From Flagellimonas yonaguniensis (GTDB lineage Bacteria; Bacteroidota; Bacteroidia; Flavobacteriales; Flavobacteriaceae): DNA of 64,000 nt. Each line of letters starts with the position of its first letter. Positions within the stretch are counted from its first letter, which is position 1. Both the position numbers and the translations under genes were made by a program. Location: positions 39,979 through 103,978 of the forward strand of contig NZ_JARFVB010000014.1 in assembly GCF_029193885.1 (NCBI RefSeq), read 5' to 3'. Below are positions 36,467 to 45,900 of the stretch, one piece after another. The notes beneath the pieces are model-generated. The model ran no database searches and was not told the origin of the DNA. It saw nothing but the letters and a program-made list of their open reading frames with translations.

Positions 36467-37987
36467 TCATATTTTTATTTGTGCAGTGTTCTCCTTTGAG
36501 AACTTTTTGTGCCTAAGATGCGTCCCAATGGCCCGAAAGGGGACCATATAGGAATACCGGAGCCCAAAATCGGCCAAGACCCCAGTGGTACGTATTTCCT
36601 CCACGATGCCCTCATTGGGGGCACCCTCCGGTCCGCTGTTGGTCTTGAGAACGATCTTGTCCCCTGGGCGTATCCTATCCGGATCCACGGTCCCAAGTTG
36701 TTCGTACCTTTCCTTCTTGCTGCTTTTCAGGTCGTCGTTCCAATCCTTGCCCATCGATTTCATGATCTTGGCCCTTACAGGAAGGTACAGTCCGCCCAAG
36801 GTGGTCAAAAATGACCGTAATGCCTTGGCCATCTGTGGATCCAAGATGGTTGTGGATCTGGATTCCGAGATGGAAAATTCAAGGGCCAACTTGTCCGAAA
36901 AAAGGATGGCCTTGAACCCTTGGCCCTTTGGGAACGCATTATCGACCGAGTCTTCGATCTTACGGGCATCATGGGCCATTTGACCGCGCCGGTCCTTATG
37001 GTAGTGGATGTTCATTGACACTCTCTCCCGGTTGATTCGGTTCTCGACATAGATCCCTTTTGCCATTCCATTGATGAGCTTGGTGAAAACTTGGATGTCA
37101 AATCGGTGTCCCGTGGCATCGTTGTCGAAAATGGACACGAGCTGGATTCCTTTTCTTGAAAGAAAGGGGGTGATGAGCTCATAAAAGAAATCCAGTTTTT
37201 CGGTATAGACGTTCCCTCCAAAGGAAATATAAAGGTCACCCTTTTTTCCCTCAAGTTCATGGAAGGAGAGCAGGTCCACCCCGCTTTCCCCAAAAACGAT
37301 CCGTTGGGCCCCTTCCTTTGGGGGATTGGAACTGAACAGAAAATGGTCCTTTCCGTTGAGCACCAGGCGGAATTTTTTGGATTCCCCCGTATGCCTGTCC
37401 CTATAGGGCCTGTTGTACAGGATATAGTTCCTGGGGGTTCCCCCGATATCGAATTTTGGGAAGGCCACATTGGCGATCTTGCTCCCATTGTCATTATGGT
37501 GGAAGGCATTGAAGATCCTGCCCCTAAAGGGATCGGATGCAAGGGTTTCCATCGCAATGCCCCTTTCCTTGGTCAGGTATATGGGATTGTGCATTGGTAC
37601 TATGTTGTAATTTTCCTCCAAGGACTTCGTTCTGCCCCTTTTTTGGGGAACCTTTGCGTTTTGTGCAACATGTTCGTGGGAACTGTCAATGATTTCCAGG
37701 CCCTGTTCGACGGCCCTGTAAAAGTTCTCCTCCCTATTCTTTAGGAACGAAAAGAAAAGTCCCTTGTCCTCTGTATCATTGCGGTTGAAATAGGAGATGG
37801 GGTCCCTTGAGGTCATCAGGACGATCCGGTCGCCCTCCTTGGCGAATTCCATCGATCCGGCACTTTTTTTGAGCAGTACATGGCCCGTACGCAATAGATG
37901 GCCCGCAAAGTCCACTTCCCGGTTGATCTTACCGATCAACCGCTTATAATGCCCTGGATCATCTTTGTAACTTATAGTGTTCTTCAT
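36467..37987 (-). CDS. Toprim-domain DNA primase-like protein
   Basis: 506 residues from ATG 37987. The central region has Toprim motifs: the glutamate in IVFGESGVDLLS (about residue 235) and the DxD in SIFDNDATG (about 287). This is the layout of DUF3991/Toprim_2-type mobile-element primases that lack the zinc finger. The C-terminal 130 residues are a separate beta-rich module (GDKIVLKTNSGPEG..., YSYMVPFRAIG). It probably makes primers for complementary-strand synthesis after transfer. A paralogous but degenerate protein is encoded at 39009-40235. Confidence 0.72.
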   Translation of the reverse strand: MKNTISYKDDPGHYKRLIGKINREVDFAGHLLRTGHVLLKKSAGSMEFAKEGDRIVLMTSRDPISYFNRNDTEDKGLFFSFLKNREENFYRAVEQGLEIIDSSHEHVAQNAKVPQKRGRTKSLEENYNIVPMHNPIYLTKERGIAMETLASDPFRGRIFNAFHHNDNGSKIANVAFPKFDIGGTPRNYILYNRPYRDRHTGESKKFRLVLNGKDHFLFSSNPPKEGAQRIVFGESGVDLLSFHELEGKKGDLYISFGGNVYTEKLDFFYELITPFLSRKGIQLVSIFDNDATGHRFDIQVFTKLINGMAKGIYVENRINRERVSMNIHYHKDRRGQMAHDARKIEDSVDNAFPKGQGFKAILFSDKLALEFSISESRSTTILDPQMAKALRSFLTTLGGLYLPVRAKIMKSMGKDWNDDLKSSKKERYEQLGTVDPDRIRPGDKIVLKTNSGPEGAPNEGIVEEIRTTGVLADFGLRYSYMVPFRAIGTHLRHKKFSKENTAQIKI

Positions 37988-38060
37988 TGCCGATAGGATT
38001 GAAAAAAGCCGATATATTTGAATATGTCGGCTTTTGTTCATCAAATGGACCTTATGGCCC

Positions 38061-38885
38061 CTATTTGCTCATGACATTATGCCGTTTCTTTTTTTTTTCG
38101 TCCCCGACCACAACGGCACCCTTGGTTTCCAGGTCCTTTACATTTGCCTTTTCCGGGGATTTTGTAATGAACCTTTCCGCCTTGGGGCTATAGGTGACGC
38201 TATAGGTCTTCCTGCCCTTCTTGGTGGCTATGGAGATTTCCACGGCCTCTCCCTTGTTCATGGCATCGGCCTGCTGTTTGGTCAATTGCTGCCCATAGAA
38301 ATAGGTGTTCTCCGAAAGGGCGGTCTTCGTCCTGATGTCATTGAGCTTTGGCTCGTAATAGGCCAGCTTCGAGAACATTTCCCCATCCTTGGTCACCCCA
38401 TTGAAGACGATGGATCTACCGTCATTGACCATGGCCTCGAACTCTTCCTTGGAGAACTGGTGGTTATAGGCGGTGGCCTGGGCAAGGGTCACGGGCTGGT
38501 TCCTTTTGATCTGGACGTCCAATTTGGACCCGCTCTGGGAACTGTACATCAATTGGACGGCCTTGACACTTTCCTTGAGTTCCCCTTCGTTGACATAGGT
38601 GGAGCGATGGATGTACTCCTCTCCCTTGACCAGGGCATCTTGTACGTTCTCGGGAAGCTTGTCAAAACTGATATAGGCGCCCTCCAATTTTTCCTTGGCC
38701 TCCCCATAGGCGAACCGCTGGGCGGGGGACCGCATTTTCTCCACATAGGGACTGGTCTCGTCAATGTTGAATTCCAGGCCTCCCTGGGTCTTGATCTTTA
38801 GGATGCTTTCCTCTTTGGAGAGGATTTCCCCTTTTTGCCAAACTTGGTTCACTTTTACGAAAACCCTTTCTACTTGTTTTTCCAT
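38061..38885 (-). CDS. DUF3945-like mobile-element protein
   Basis: 274 residues, soluble, basic C-terminus (DEKKKKRHNVMSK). The segment YGQQLTKQQADAMNKGEAVEI resembles the repeat unit 'F.G..L..eQa..l..Ge.V' of DUF3945-type proteins that accompany topoisomerases and primases in Bacteroidetes elements; a second, weaker unit is NQPVTLAQATAYNHQF. The role is unknown, perhaps DNA binding. Two copies of the recurrent motif ATTCCTTAAC lie upstream of the start. Confidence 0.6.
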   Translation of the reverse strand: MEKQVERVFVKVNQVWQKGEILSKEESILKIKTQGGLEFNIDETSPYVEKMRSPAQRFAYGEAKEKLEGAYISFDKLPENVQDALVKGEEYIHRSTYVNEGELKESVKAVQLMYSSQSGSKLDVQIKRNQPVTLAQATAYNHQFSKEEFEAMVNDGRSIVFNGVTKDGEMFSKLAYYEPKLNDIRTKTALSENTYFYGQQLTKQQADAMNKGEAVEISIATKKGRKTYSVTYSPKAERFITKSPEKANVKDLETKGAVVVGDEKKKKRHNVMSK

Positions 38886-38903
38886 TTTACTGAGTATTTA
38901 ATT

Positions 38904-38976
38904 GTTAAGGAATATTGATTTTCGTACCTTTGCGGTACTTGTTGATATTCATTTATCGATGAGTTAAGGAATATTT
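38904..38976 (-). promoter_or_regulatory. two copies of the recurrent upstream motif
   Basis: On the minus strand AATATTCCTTAACTCATC (complement of 38959-38975) and AATATTCCTTAACAATTAAATAC (within 38894-38916) precede the DUF3945-like gene. Between them a short inverted repeat GTACC/GGTAC flanks a plus-strand TACCTTTG. The doubled motif suggests a regulator site or tandem promoters. Confidence 0.4.
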
Positions 38977-39005
38977 CGGAAAGAGGGCGGGAGCGCTCTT
39001 TTTCC
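38977..39005. terminator. hairpin between two minus-strand genes
   Basis: AAAGAGGGC (38980-38988) and GCGCTCTTT (38993-39001) form a stem with one mismatch and a short GGGA loop, with T-rich flanks on the right. It follows the stop of the gene at 39009 and may act as a terminator. Confidence 0.45.
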
Positions 39006-39008
39006 ATT

Positions 39009-40235
39009 TTATAAAGCTATCCGGTAATCCTCCATCTGCACCTCCTTCCCCTTTAATGTGATACTTTGGTCAGATTCCCATTCCAAATGCCAATTGGCCA
39101 TTTTGGGTTTGAGGATATCCAATGTTTTGCCCAGATAGTTCCTGTGATAGGACCAGACAAAATATTTGATGGCACCCACCTCAAGGGGCACCCTTACCGA
39201 AATACCGTCCCCTTCCTTCCCTACCACCATACTGTGGCGGTTGATACGGAATTGATCCAGGGCCTTGTTGTACTTTAAAAAACTTTTTGCCAATCCTTGG
39301 TTGAAGTCCTTTATGGAATTATAAAAGCGCAGAAAGGATTTTTCGTCCCCTACCTGGAACTTGACCCTTAGGTCCCCTTCACCAAGTTTCAACATGAAAT
39401 TGGTGTCGTCGATGAAGGAAATGAAACTGAGGTCCCGTAGATACCCTTCTATCTTTTTGCCTCCTGTGAACGAAAGGATGATCTTCTTCACCTTGGTCAA
39501 TTTGCGGATCTCGAACAAGATCTTGGTGGTCTCATAATTGATCTCCCCGAGGGCCATATAGACGGCATTGTCGAGTTGGAACTTCCTGTGAAAGGCAATG
39601 GCCTCCCTGGGATCCTTGAACACGACTAACCATTCGATGGATTTGGGGATATTGGAATACCAAAGGGAATGTTTGGCATCGGATTCCCCATAGGGCCGGA
39701 CCCCCTTGTCACTGTCCAGGAAATAGCCCGAGGTCTCGTTCTGGACATTGTAGAGGGGGAACAATGGCTCCCCGGAAGGAGCCTCGAAGATACGGTCCTT
39801 AAAGGCATCCGTTCCGGTAACATCGGAATAAAGCCCTTCCGACCTTCCCTTGAACGGCGCAGCGTAGGAATGGAAGTGATTAAAGTCCGTAGGGACCCTT
39901 TCCAGGCCCACATCCTTGGACATATCCAACATCAATTCCTTGGCTGCGGTCACCTGATGGTACTTTTGATCGACCTTGTCCCAAAGCGTTTCGCTCTTTT
40001 TCCCCTCTGTCCTAGAGACTTCTTCGATGATAAGGTCCGAAGCGGACAGTTTGTTCTGGGGGCTCTCCACGTGGTAATATAGGAATCCCTTTTCGGTATG
40101 GATGACCACACGGTATTTGCCGTTCCTTTTGAACAGGATATGGGTGGGTTCCCTTTTTACAGGTTCATACCCGAAATGCCCGAACAGGGCGGGGAGGTCT
40201 ATCAAATGGTCTTTGTCCAACCAACGGTCCAACAT
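39009..40235 (-). CDS. Toprim-like/primase-related protein, degenerate
   Basis: 408 residues. The general arrangement is like the Toprim protein at 36467 (N-terminal 'HxxxxxKGFLYYHVES' domain, then LFPLYNVQNETSGYFLD and a Toprim-like core), but the Toprim catalytic residues are not conserved: the expected glutamate site reads VVFKDPREAIAF and the DxD site reads ILSFTGGKKIEG. It may be an inactive structural partner of the primase. This relationship is inferred from reading the two proteins side by side and is not certain. The gene is divergent from the M23 peptidase gene. Confidence 0.5.
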   Translation of the reverse strand: MLDRWLDKDHLIDLPALFGHFGYEPVKREPTHILFKRNGKYRVVIHTEKGFLYYHVESPQNKLSASDLIIEEVSRTEGKKSETLWDKVDQKYHQVTAAKELMLDMSKDVGLERVPTDFNHFHSYAAPFKGRSEGLYSDVTGTDAFKDRIFEAPSGEPLFPLYNVQNETSGYFLDSDKGVRPYGESDAKHSLWYSNIPKSIEWLVVFKDPREAIAFHRKFQLDNAVYMALGEINYETTKILFEIRKLTKVKKIILSFTGGKKIEGYLRDLSFISFIDDTNFMLKLGEGDLRVKFQVGDEKSFLRFYNSIKDFNQGLAKSFLKYNKALDQFRINRHSMVVGKEGDGISVRVPLEVGAIKYFVWSYHRNYLGKTLDILKPKMANWHLEWESDQSITLKGKEVQMEDYRIAL

Positions 40236-40310
40236 ATGATTAAAAATTGTTTATTTGTAAATAATTAATAAGTTTGTAACTGACACCACAAATATATAAA
40301 ACTTTTTCAA

Positions 40311-41111
40311 ATGACAATGGTTTTCAATAAAAAAGGTCTGAAACGGATATTGGGACATCTGATATCCCTCGGGAAAAAGGAGGTCCGGTACCTCATATTC
40401 CTTATCGTTGCCCTAACGGTACTTCTACTGGGCAAGGCTTTTTCCATGATGGAGGAGGATATCGGGGAACAGATGGTGGCCATGGACCGTTATAATACCT
40501 CACTCAGGGCCAGCTCGGGGAATGCCCCAATGGACAGTATGGTCTCGGACAGGGAAAGGGAGCGGTTGCTCTTTGAAATAGAGGAAAGGATCGTAAAGTA
40601 TCTTTTTCAGATCCCGGACTATACCTATATGTCCTCATTGGAAACCTATTTTAGATATAGCCCGGGACTGTTGGACGAAATTCCCTCGTGTACGCCCTTG
40701 GAAAAGGGAGACTATAGGTTGAGCAGTGCCTTTGGGTACCGTGTACATCCCATTTCTGGAAAAAGAAAAAAACACATGGGACTGGATTTTGCCGCACCGA
40801 GGGACAAACAGGTATATGCCACCGCATCGGGTACGGTGGTTTCCATCGTCCGTTCCAAAACGGGGTATGGTACCCACATCATCATCCGACACCGTTTCGG
40901 TTTCAGGACCCTTTATGGGCACCTGACAAAGACCTTGGTGGGCAAAGGGCAATTCGTCCAGCAGCACGAATTGATCGGGACTGTGGGCAGTTCAGGGGAT
41001 TCCACTGGGTACCATCTGCATTATGAGGTCAGCAAGAACGGTGAAAAGATCGATCCCATACCCTCATTGGACCTGAAGCGTAAGATCATACTTGAACTCA
41101 TCGAACAATAA
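40311..41111 (+). CDS. M23-family peptidase with membrane anchor
   Basis: 266 residues. An N-terminal membrane helix (about 27-45), a helical linker, then a LytM/M23 zinc endopeptidase domain with H155 and D159 (HMGLDFAAP), H204 (LYGHLT) and H235/H237 (YHLHYEV). These cleave peptidoglycan cross-bridges. In a conjugative element the likely job is local opening of the cell wall for the transfer channel, replacing VirB1-type transglycosylases (inference). It forms an operon with the two following genes (2-3 base gaps). Confidence 0.88.
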   Translation: MTMVFNKKGLKRILGHLISLGKKEVRYLIFLIVALTVLLLGKAFSMMEEDIGEQMVAMDRYNTSLRASSGNAPMDSMVSDRERERLLFEIEERIVKYLFQIPDYTYMSSLETYFRYSPGLLDEIPSCTPLEKGDYRLSSAFGYRVHPISGKRKKHMGLDFAAPRDKQVYATASGTVVSIVRSKTGYGTHIIIRHRFGFRTLYGHLTKTLVGKGQFVQQHELIGTVGSSGDSTGYHLHYEVSKNGEKIDPIPSLDLKRKIILELIEQ

Positions 41112-41113
41112 TT

Positions 41114-42385
41114 ATGGAGCCATTACAGGAAAACAGACCACTGGACCCATGGCAAAGGGCAAGAAAGCTCATGGCCAGATTATGGAACCTTAAGGAAAGG
41201 TTGTTGAACAGGGATTTTGGGGACTTTGCCACCTTGGAATATGAAAGGGTCCGCCCGGAGGACATCCGGGACATCCAAAGGCTCAAATACCACAGGAACC
41301 TGGATATGGCCAAAACGGGGCATGCGGATGCTTCGTTGAACAGCCTGATTTCCTATCATCGGAAAAAAGAAGGGTTGGTGAAACTCGACCAAGGAGTGGT
41401 TGCCATGGGAACCATCAAGGTCAGGGAAAATGACGACCTCCTGGCCTCGATCCGGTTTGGGTACGACAGACATCGGAAAGCCCCCGTTATGGCCTTGAGG
41501 AACCATGATAACATTCCCATGTGGAAACCACTGGATTGGCCGGAACTCTTGGGAAGATTGTCCAGCCTTCATCCAAAGGCAACGGACGGACTTGAGTTCG
41601 GACATTCCTTTTTTGCAAGGGACATCCAAAGGACCGTTCCATCCGATTTCGAATCCCTCGGTAAAATGTATGACCTCATTATCGAAAAGTCCTTTGGGTC
41701 CAATAAATACTTTGGGAAGGGGGTATTGACATTGGATACAGGGGTATTGGAGCATTCCTTGGAACATCTGCACAGACCGATGCTGTTCCCAGCATCGATA
41801 AAAGGCCATGAGATCCTAAGGTTGACGGAGGCCAATGCACATTATCTTGTCTTTCAACCCTTTCTCAAGACCTCTGCAGATCTGGTGCACCTAACCCGTG
41901 AAGAAATCCAAGAAATGCTCCAGAACCAACGGGTCGATCGGATTGCCAAGCTCAGGTTCGGACTTGTCCTCGGCATCAGGGAGGGGCAGTTGTACATTGG
42001 TAAAACGAACGGTGAAAAGACCCAGGGGATGGACTGGACAACTTTCAGGGAAGCCATGGAATCCCCTGTCCATAGTGCCAAGGTCAAGTACTATCTGGCC
42101 AAAAAGATCGTAAAGGAAAAGGACTTTGTGATCGAAAAAGGTGCGATCCGATTGGAAAGCGGTGGACGGACCGCTTATCTAAAAAGGCATTATAAAAATG
42201 GCCAATGGTACTTTGCCGAAACTAGTCGAAACAATCAAGAACTACATTTCAGGCCTGCAGATGGACCGGTCATGGGACACCTGCGGACCCATTTTTCGGA
42301 TTCGGAAAATCTACAAATGGCATTGGATGCGATCAAAGAACAGAAACTGTACATAAGGAAAATCGAAAACACGATAAATATATGA
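41114..42385 (+). CDS. hypothetical protein, 423 residues
   Basis: Not recognised. Soluble, basic, without signal peptide. It appears bipartite: residues about 1-230 include 'YHRKKEGLVKLDQG' and 'LEFGHSFFARDIQR'. Residues about 240-420 contain 'LTREEIQEMLQNQRVDRI', similar in feel to DUF3945-like segments of mobile-element proteins, and a final 'LQMALDAIKEQKLYI'. It starts two bases after the M23 gene and is only seen here as part of the element's backbone. Confidence 0.6.
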   Translation: MEPLQENRPLDPWQRARKLMARLWNLKERLLNRDFGDFATLEYERVRPEDIRDIQRLKYHRNLDMAKTGHADASLNSLISYHRKKEGLVKLDQGVVAMGTIKVRENDDLLASIRFGYDRHRKAPVMALRNHDNIPMWKPLDWPELLGRLSSLHPKATDGLEFGHSFFARDIQRTVPSDFESLGKMYDLIIEKSFGSNKYFGKGVLTLDTGVLEHSLEHLHRPMLFPASIKGHEILRLTEANAHYLVFQPFLKTSADLVHLTREEIQEMLQNQRVDRIAKLRFGLVLGIREGQLYIGKTNGEKTQGMDWTTFREAMESPVHSAKVKYYLAKKIVKEKDFVIEKGAIRLESGGRTAYLKRHYKNGQWYFAETSRNNQELHFRPADGPVMGHLRTHFSDSENLQMALDAIKEQKLYIRKIENTINI

Positions 42386-42388
42386 AGC

Positions 42389-42673
42389 ATGAAAACAAGA
42401 ACAATCATCAGAACGGGCCAGTATGACCATTGGCAAAGGGAGATCGTAAGGGATGGATCGGGGACCCATTATGTACTTGTGGAGGGGGTGCCCCATCATA
42501 CCACCAAAACGGGGGAACCTACATTTCCGTTACGAGACTTTGTGTTCCAGGACCTGGGAAAACCACGCACATTTGATGGCAATGATTACCCTTATGGATT
42601 CGATCCAATGCTTTATGATCTGGAAAAGGAGCAGGTCAAGAAACCCAAAGAACAGAACATATTAAAACTATAG
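42389..42673 (+). CDS. hypothetical protein, 94 residues
   Basis: Small soluble protein, not recognised. Rich in aromatic and histidine residues (HYVLVEGVPHHTTK) with a lysine-rich end. Starts three bases after the preceding stop. A further ATG frame of 35 codons (42677-42784) follows it, too short to call. Confidence 0.5.
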   Translation: MKTRTIIRTGQYDHWQREIVRDGSGTHYVLVEGVPHHTTKTGEPTFPLRDFVFQDLGKPRTFDGNDYPYGFDPMLYDLEKEQVKKPKEQNILKL

Positions 42674-42891
42674 GTCATGAGATCCATCCTTGGCATTAAC
42701 GGCCCGGACAGCAGACCAGTTGTTTCTGCCAGGGTTCAATTGGACAGGGCCAAAGAACCTGAACGTGCTAACAATCTCCATTGACCTTGATGCGTCGGCA
42801 TTAACATTTAAAAGAACATAACACTATGGCATTATAACCTTAAAGCGGGGGAACAACCCCTACAGGGCCGACCTTAATGGACGGTCCCACA

Positions 42892-42906
42892 AATTCCTTA
42901 ACTCAC
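42892..42906 (+). promoter_or_regulatory. recurrent upstream motif before the methylase-helicase gene
   Basis: AATTCCTTAACTCAC lies directly before the ATG at 42912, nearly the same as the motifs before parA and the DUF3945-like gene. The position so close to the start (6 bases) suggests a translational or leader element, or an operator overlapping the start. Confidence 0.4.
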
Positions 42907-42911
42907 GATCT

Positions 42912-45900
42912 ATGAAATACTCAAAAAAGAAATATCTGGACTTTATGGTCCGGACCATCGACGCATTGCGAAATTCGGACACCCTCGGGCATACCTTCAT
43001 CAACAATCCAGGGTTCGGCAATATCTTCGACATCCTCAAAAATGAAAAATACCGGGAACGGTTTTTAGGTGCATTGAACCAGTATGTGGGCGATACGTAT
43101 ACGGATACCCTTGTGGACAGCCTAAAAAAAGGTTCCCTGAACTCGTTCTATACCCCAGTGCCCATAATTCGGGCCATGATGGATTTTTTAGCCGGGATAC
43201 CCGACTTTTCCCCAGGGACCATTTTGGAGCCCAGTGCGGGGAACGGTTTGATCATCAGGGAACTGTTGCGCAGATATCCCAAGGCCATGGTCACGGCCTT
43301 TGAAAAGGAGATCCTGACCGCACGGATCTTGGAACATAATTTCAAGCACAGGGACAATGTCCGGGTGTTCGGCATCCCATTTGAAGGTATCGGCCAGAGC
43401 GATGCCGCCAAAAGTTATGATCTGGTCATCGGCAACATACCGTTTGGCGCCAACAAGGTCTTCGACCCCGATCTGGCGGACCACCCGTTAAGGGACGGGC
43501 TTACCAGCAATGTCCATAGCTACTTTGTCCATAAAAGTCTGGAACTGGCCAAACCGGGGGGAATGGTGGTATTGATATGTACCAAGAATTTCCTCGATAA
43601 GGCAAAATATGGGCAGATCCGTGAAAATATCATTAAGGACAATGATTTTTTGGGCGGGGTCAGGTTACCGGACAATGCCTTTGAGCAGGAAAACACCTCG
43701 GTGGTTACCGATATCCTGTTCTTCCAAAAAAGCCGTACCAAGAATCCATCCTTGGAACAGGGGGAAAGGAACCGACTGTTCATGGGAACGGCAAAGATGG
43801 ATCTTGAAGGCAACGAAATCCAGATGAATGCCTATTTTGATGCCCATCCCGAAAACATCCTGGGGACGGTGGAACCGGGAGGGCTTTATGACCATTCCGA
43901 TTATACCGTAAAGAATCCCAACAATATAGCAACTATCGAACCCGCCATAAGGGAGGCCTTGATAACCTTTAGACCATCGAGCATAAAATCCAGAATCATA
44001 ACGGAGAAAAAAACGGATAAGGCCGCTGTGCCTAGAAACCCTCAGCAGTCATATGAGGGCCCATTAAGACCGGGCAACCTGATCGTGGCGGAACAAAAAA
44101 TTGCAAAGATCACCGATTCCGGCCAGTATTACTACCTGAAGACCAGACCGGCCGAATTCGATAAACTGACCAAGATCATCTCCCTACGGGACACCTATTT
44201 GAAACTCTTGGAACCCAAGGTCGTAGATGGACTGAAAATCTGGGAGGACCTTAACTATCAATATGATGTGTTCCTCTTCCAATACGGGAACCTTAACCAC
44301 AAGGCCAATTACCATTTGGTGACCCTGGATGTCCAGGGACCATTGGTGCTGGCATTGGAAATTCCCGAAAAAGGGACTTTTACCAAGGGCCAATTTCTGC
44401 TTACCCCTTGGGCCTCACAAGTGGAAGAAAGCCCCGAACGGTTATCGCTACAGGATGCCATTTATTTTTCCCTGAACCGGTACAATCGGATCGATATCGA
44501 TGCCATTGCCGGGCTTACGGACAAGCCGAATGAAACCGTGATCGGGGAATCCCTTTCCAAGGGCCTTTTGTTCATCGACCCGACCGAAGATGGGTGCAGG
44601 CTTGCCCCAAAATATCTGTTCTTATCAGGTGTCATCCATAAAAAGATACAATGGTACCGGAACAACGACTTTGGGGAGTTCCGTTCCTTTGTGAACAAGG
44701 ACATCCTCTCCAGGTCCATTTTGGAACTCGAAAAGGTCAACCCGCCGATTACCCCGTTCGAGGATCTCGATGTCAAGATCCATGAGCCATGGTTTCCCAT
44801 TGAGGTGACCCAATCCTTTATTTTTGACACCTATGGGACATTGGCGCACATAAACTACAATGATACCACGTCAAAATACATGGTCAAGATCGAAAAATAC
44901 GACTATGCGAGCGTCAAAAAGTTTTACGTCAGTTCAGAACACCGATACTATGGTTTCAAGGACATTCTCGAAGGGGCCCTGAACTCTACTATACCCTATA
45001 TTTCGAAGGGGTCCGGGGATTTTAAAAGGACCGATAAGACCAAGATGCAGGAAGTGAACATAAAGTTCGAGATCATGTACAGGGAATTCAACGAATATGT
45101 GATCGGGAACAGCGAACTCAAAAAGTCGTTGGAGTTCCAATTTTACTCCATCTACGATGCCAAGATCATGCCCAAGTACGATGGAAGCTATCTGGAGTTC
45201 CAGGGATTGAGACATTTTGAACCCTACAGTAGTCAAAAGGACACCGTGGCGGGGATCATCATCAACCAAGGGCTCTTGGTCAATAAGGAGGTCGGGTTCG
45301 GAAAGACCCTGGATATGGCACTTTCCACCGAAAAACTCCGTGAACTAGGCCTGTCCAAAAGGACGGTGATCATCGGCCTGAGATCGACCGTGGTGCAATT
45401 GGAAAAGGAGTTCCGAAACGCCTTTCCCCAAATGAAACTGTTGGTGGCCAACGACAGGGAGGTCGGTGGAATCCAAAAGCGGAACGCCTTTTTTGCAAAG
45501 ATCGTCTCCCAACGGCCCGATGTGGTATTGATGAGCCACGATACCTTCAAGTTCATACCGCAGTCCCCCGAGATCATCAAGGAAATCATCCAAGAGGAAC
45601 TGGACAATCTGGAAAAAGACCTGGGCGTGATCTATGAGAACAAGTACGATATCAATAAAAGGGTACTGAAGGGGCTGGAGATACGAAAGGAAAATCTGGA
45701 GGCACAGCTCCAGAACGTTTACCACCAGATCGAAAAAGGGAAGGACAGGATATTGACCTTTGACCAATTGGGATTTGAACATATCATGGTCGACGAGTCC
45801 CATAAGTTCAAGAACCTGATGTACACCACCAGACATTCCAGGGTAGCTGGCCTGAACACCAGTACCGGATCCGAAAGGAGCAAAAACCTGTACACGGCGA

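Noticed and set aside
41180..41809. 209-codon minus frame
   Set aside because: Antisense to the 423-residue backbone gene, which is closely packed between plus-strand genes.
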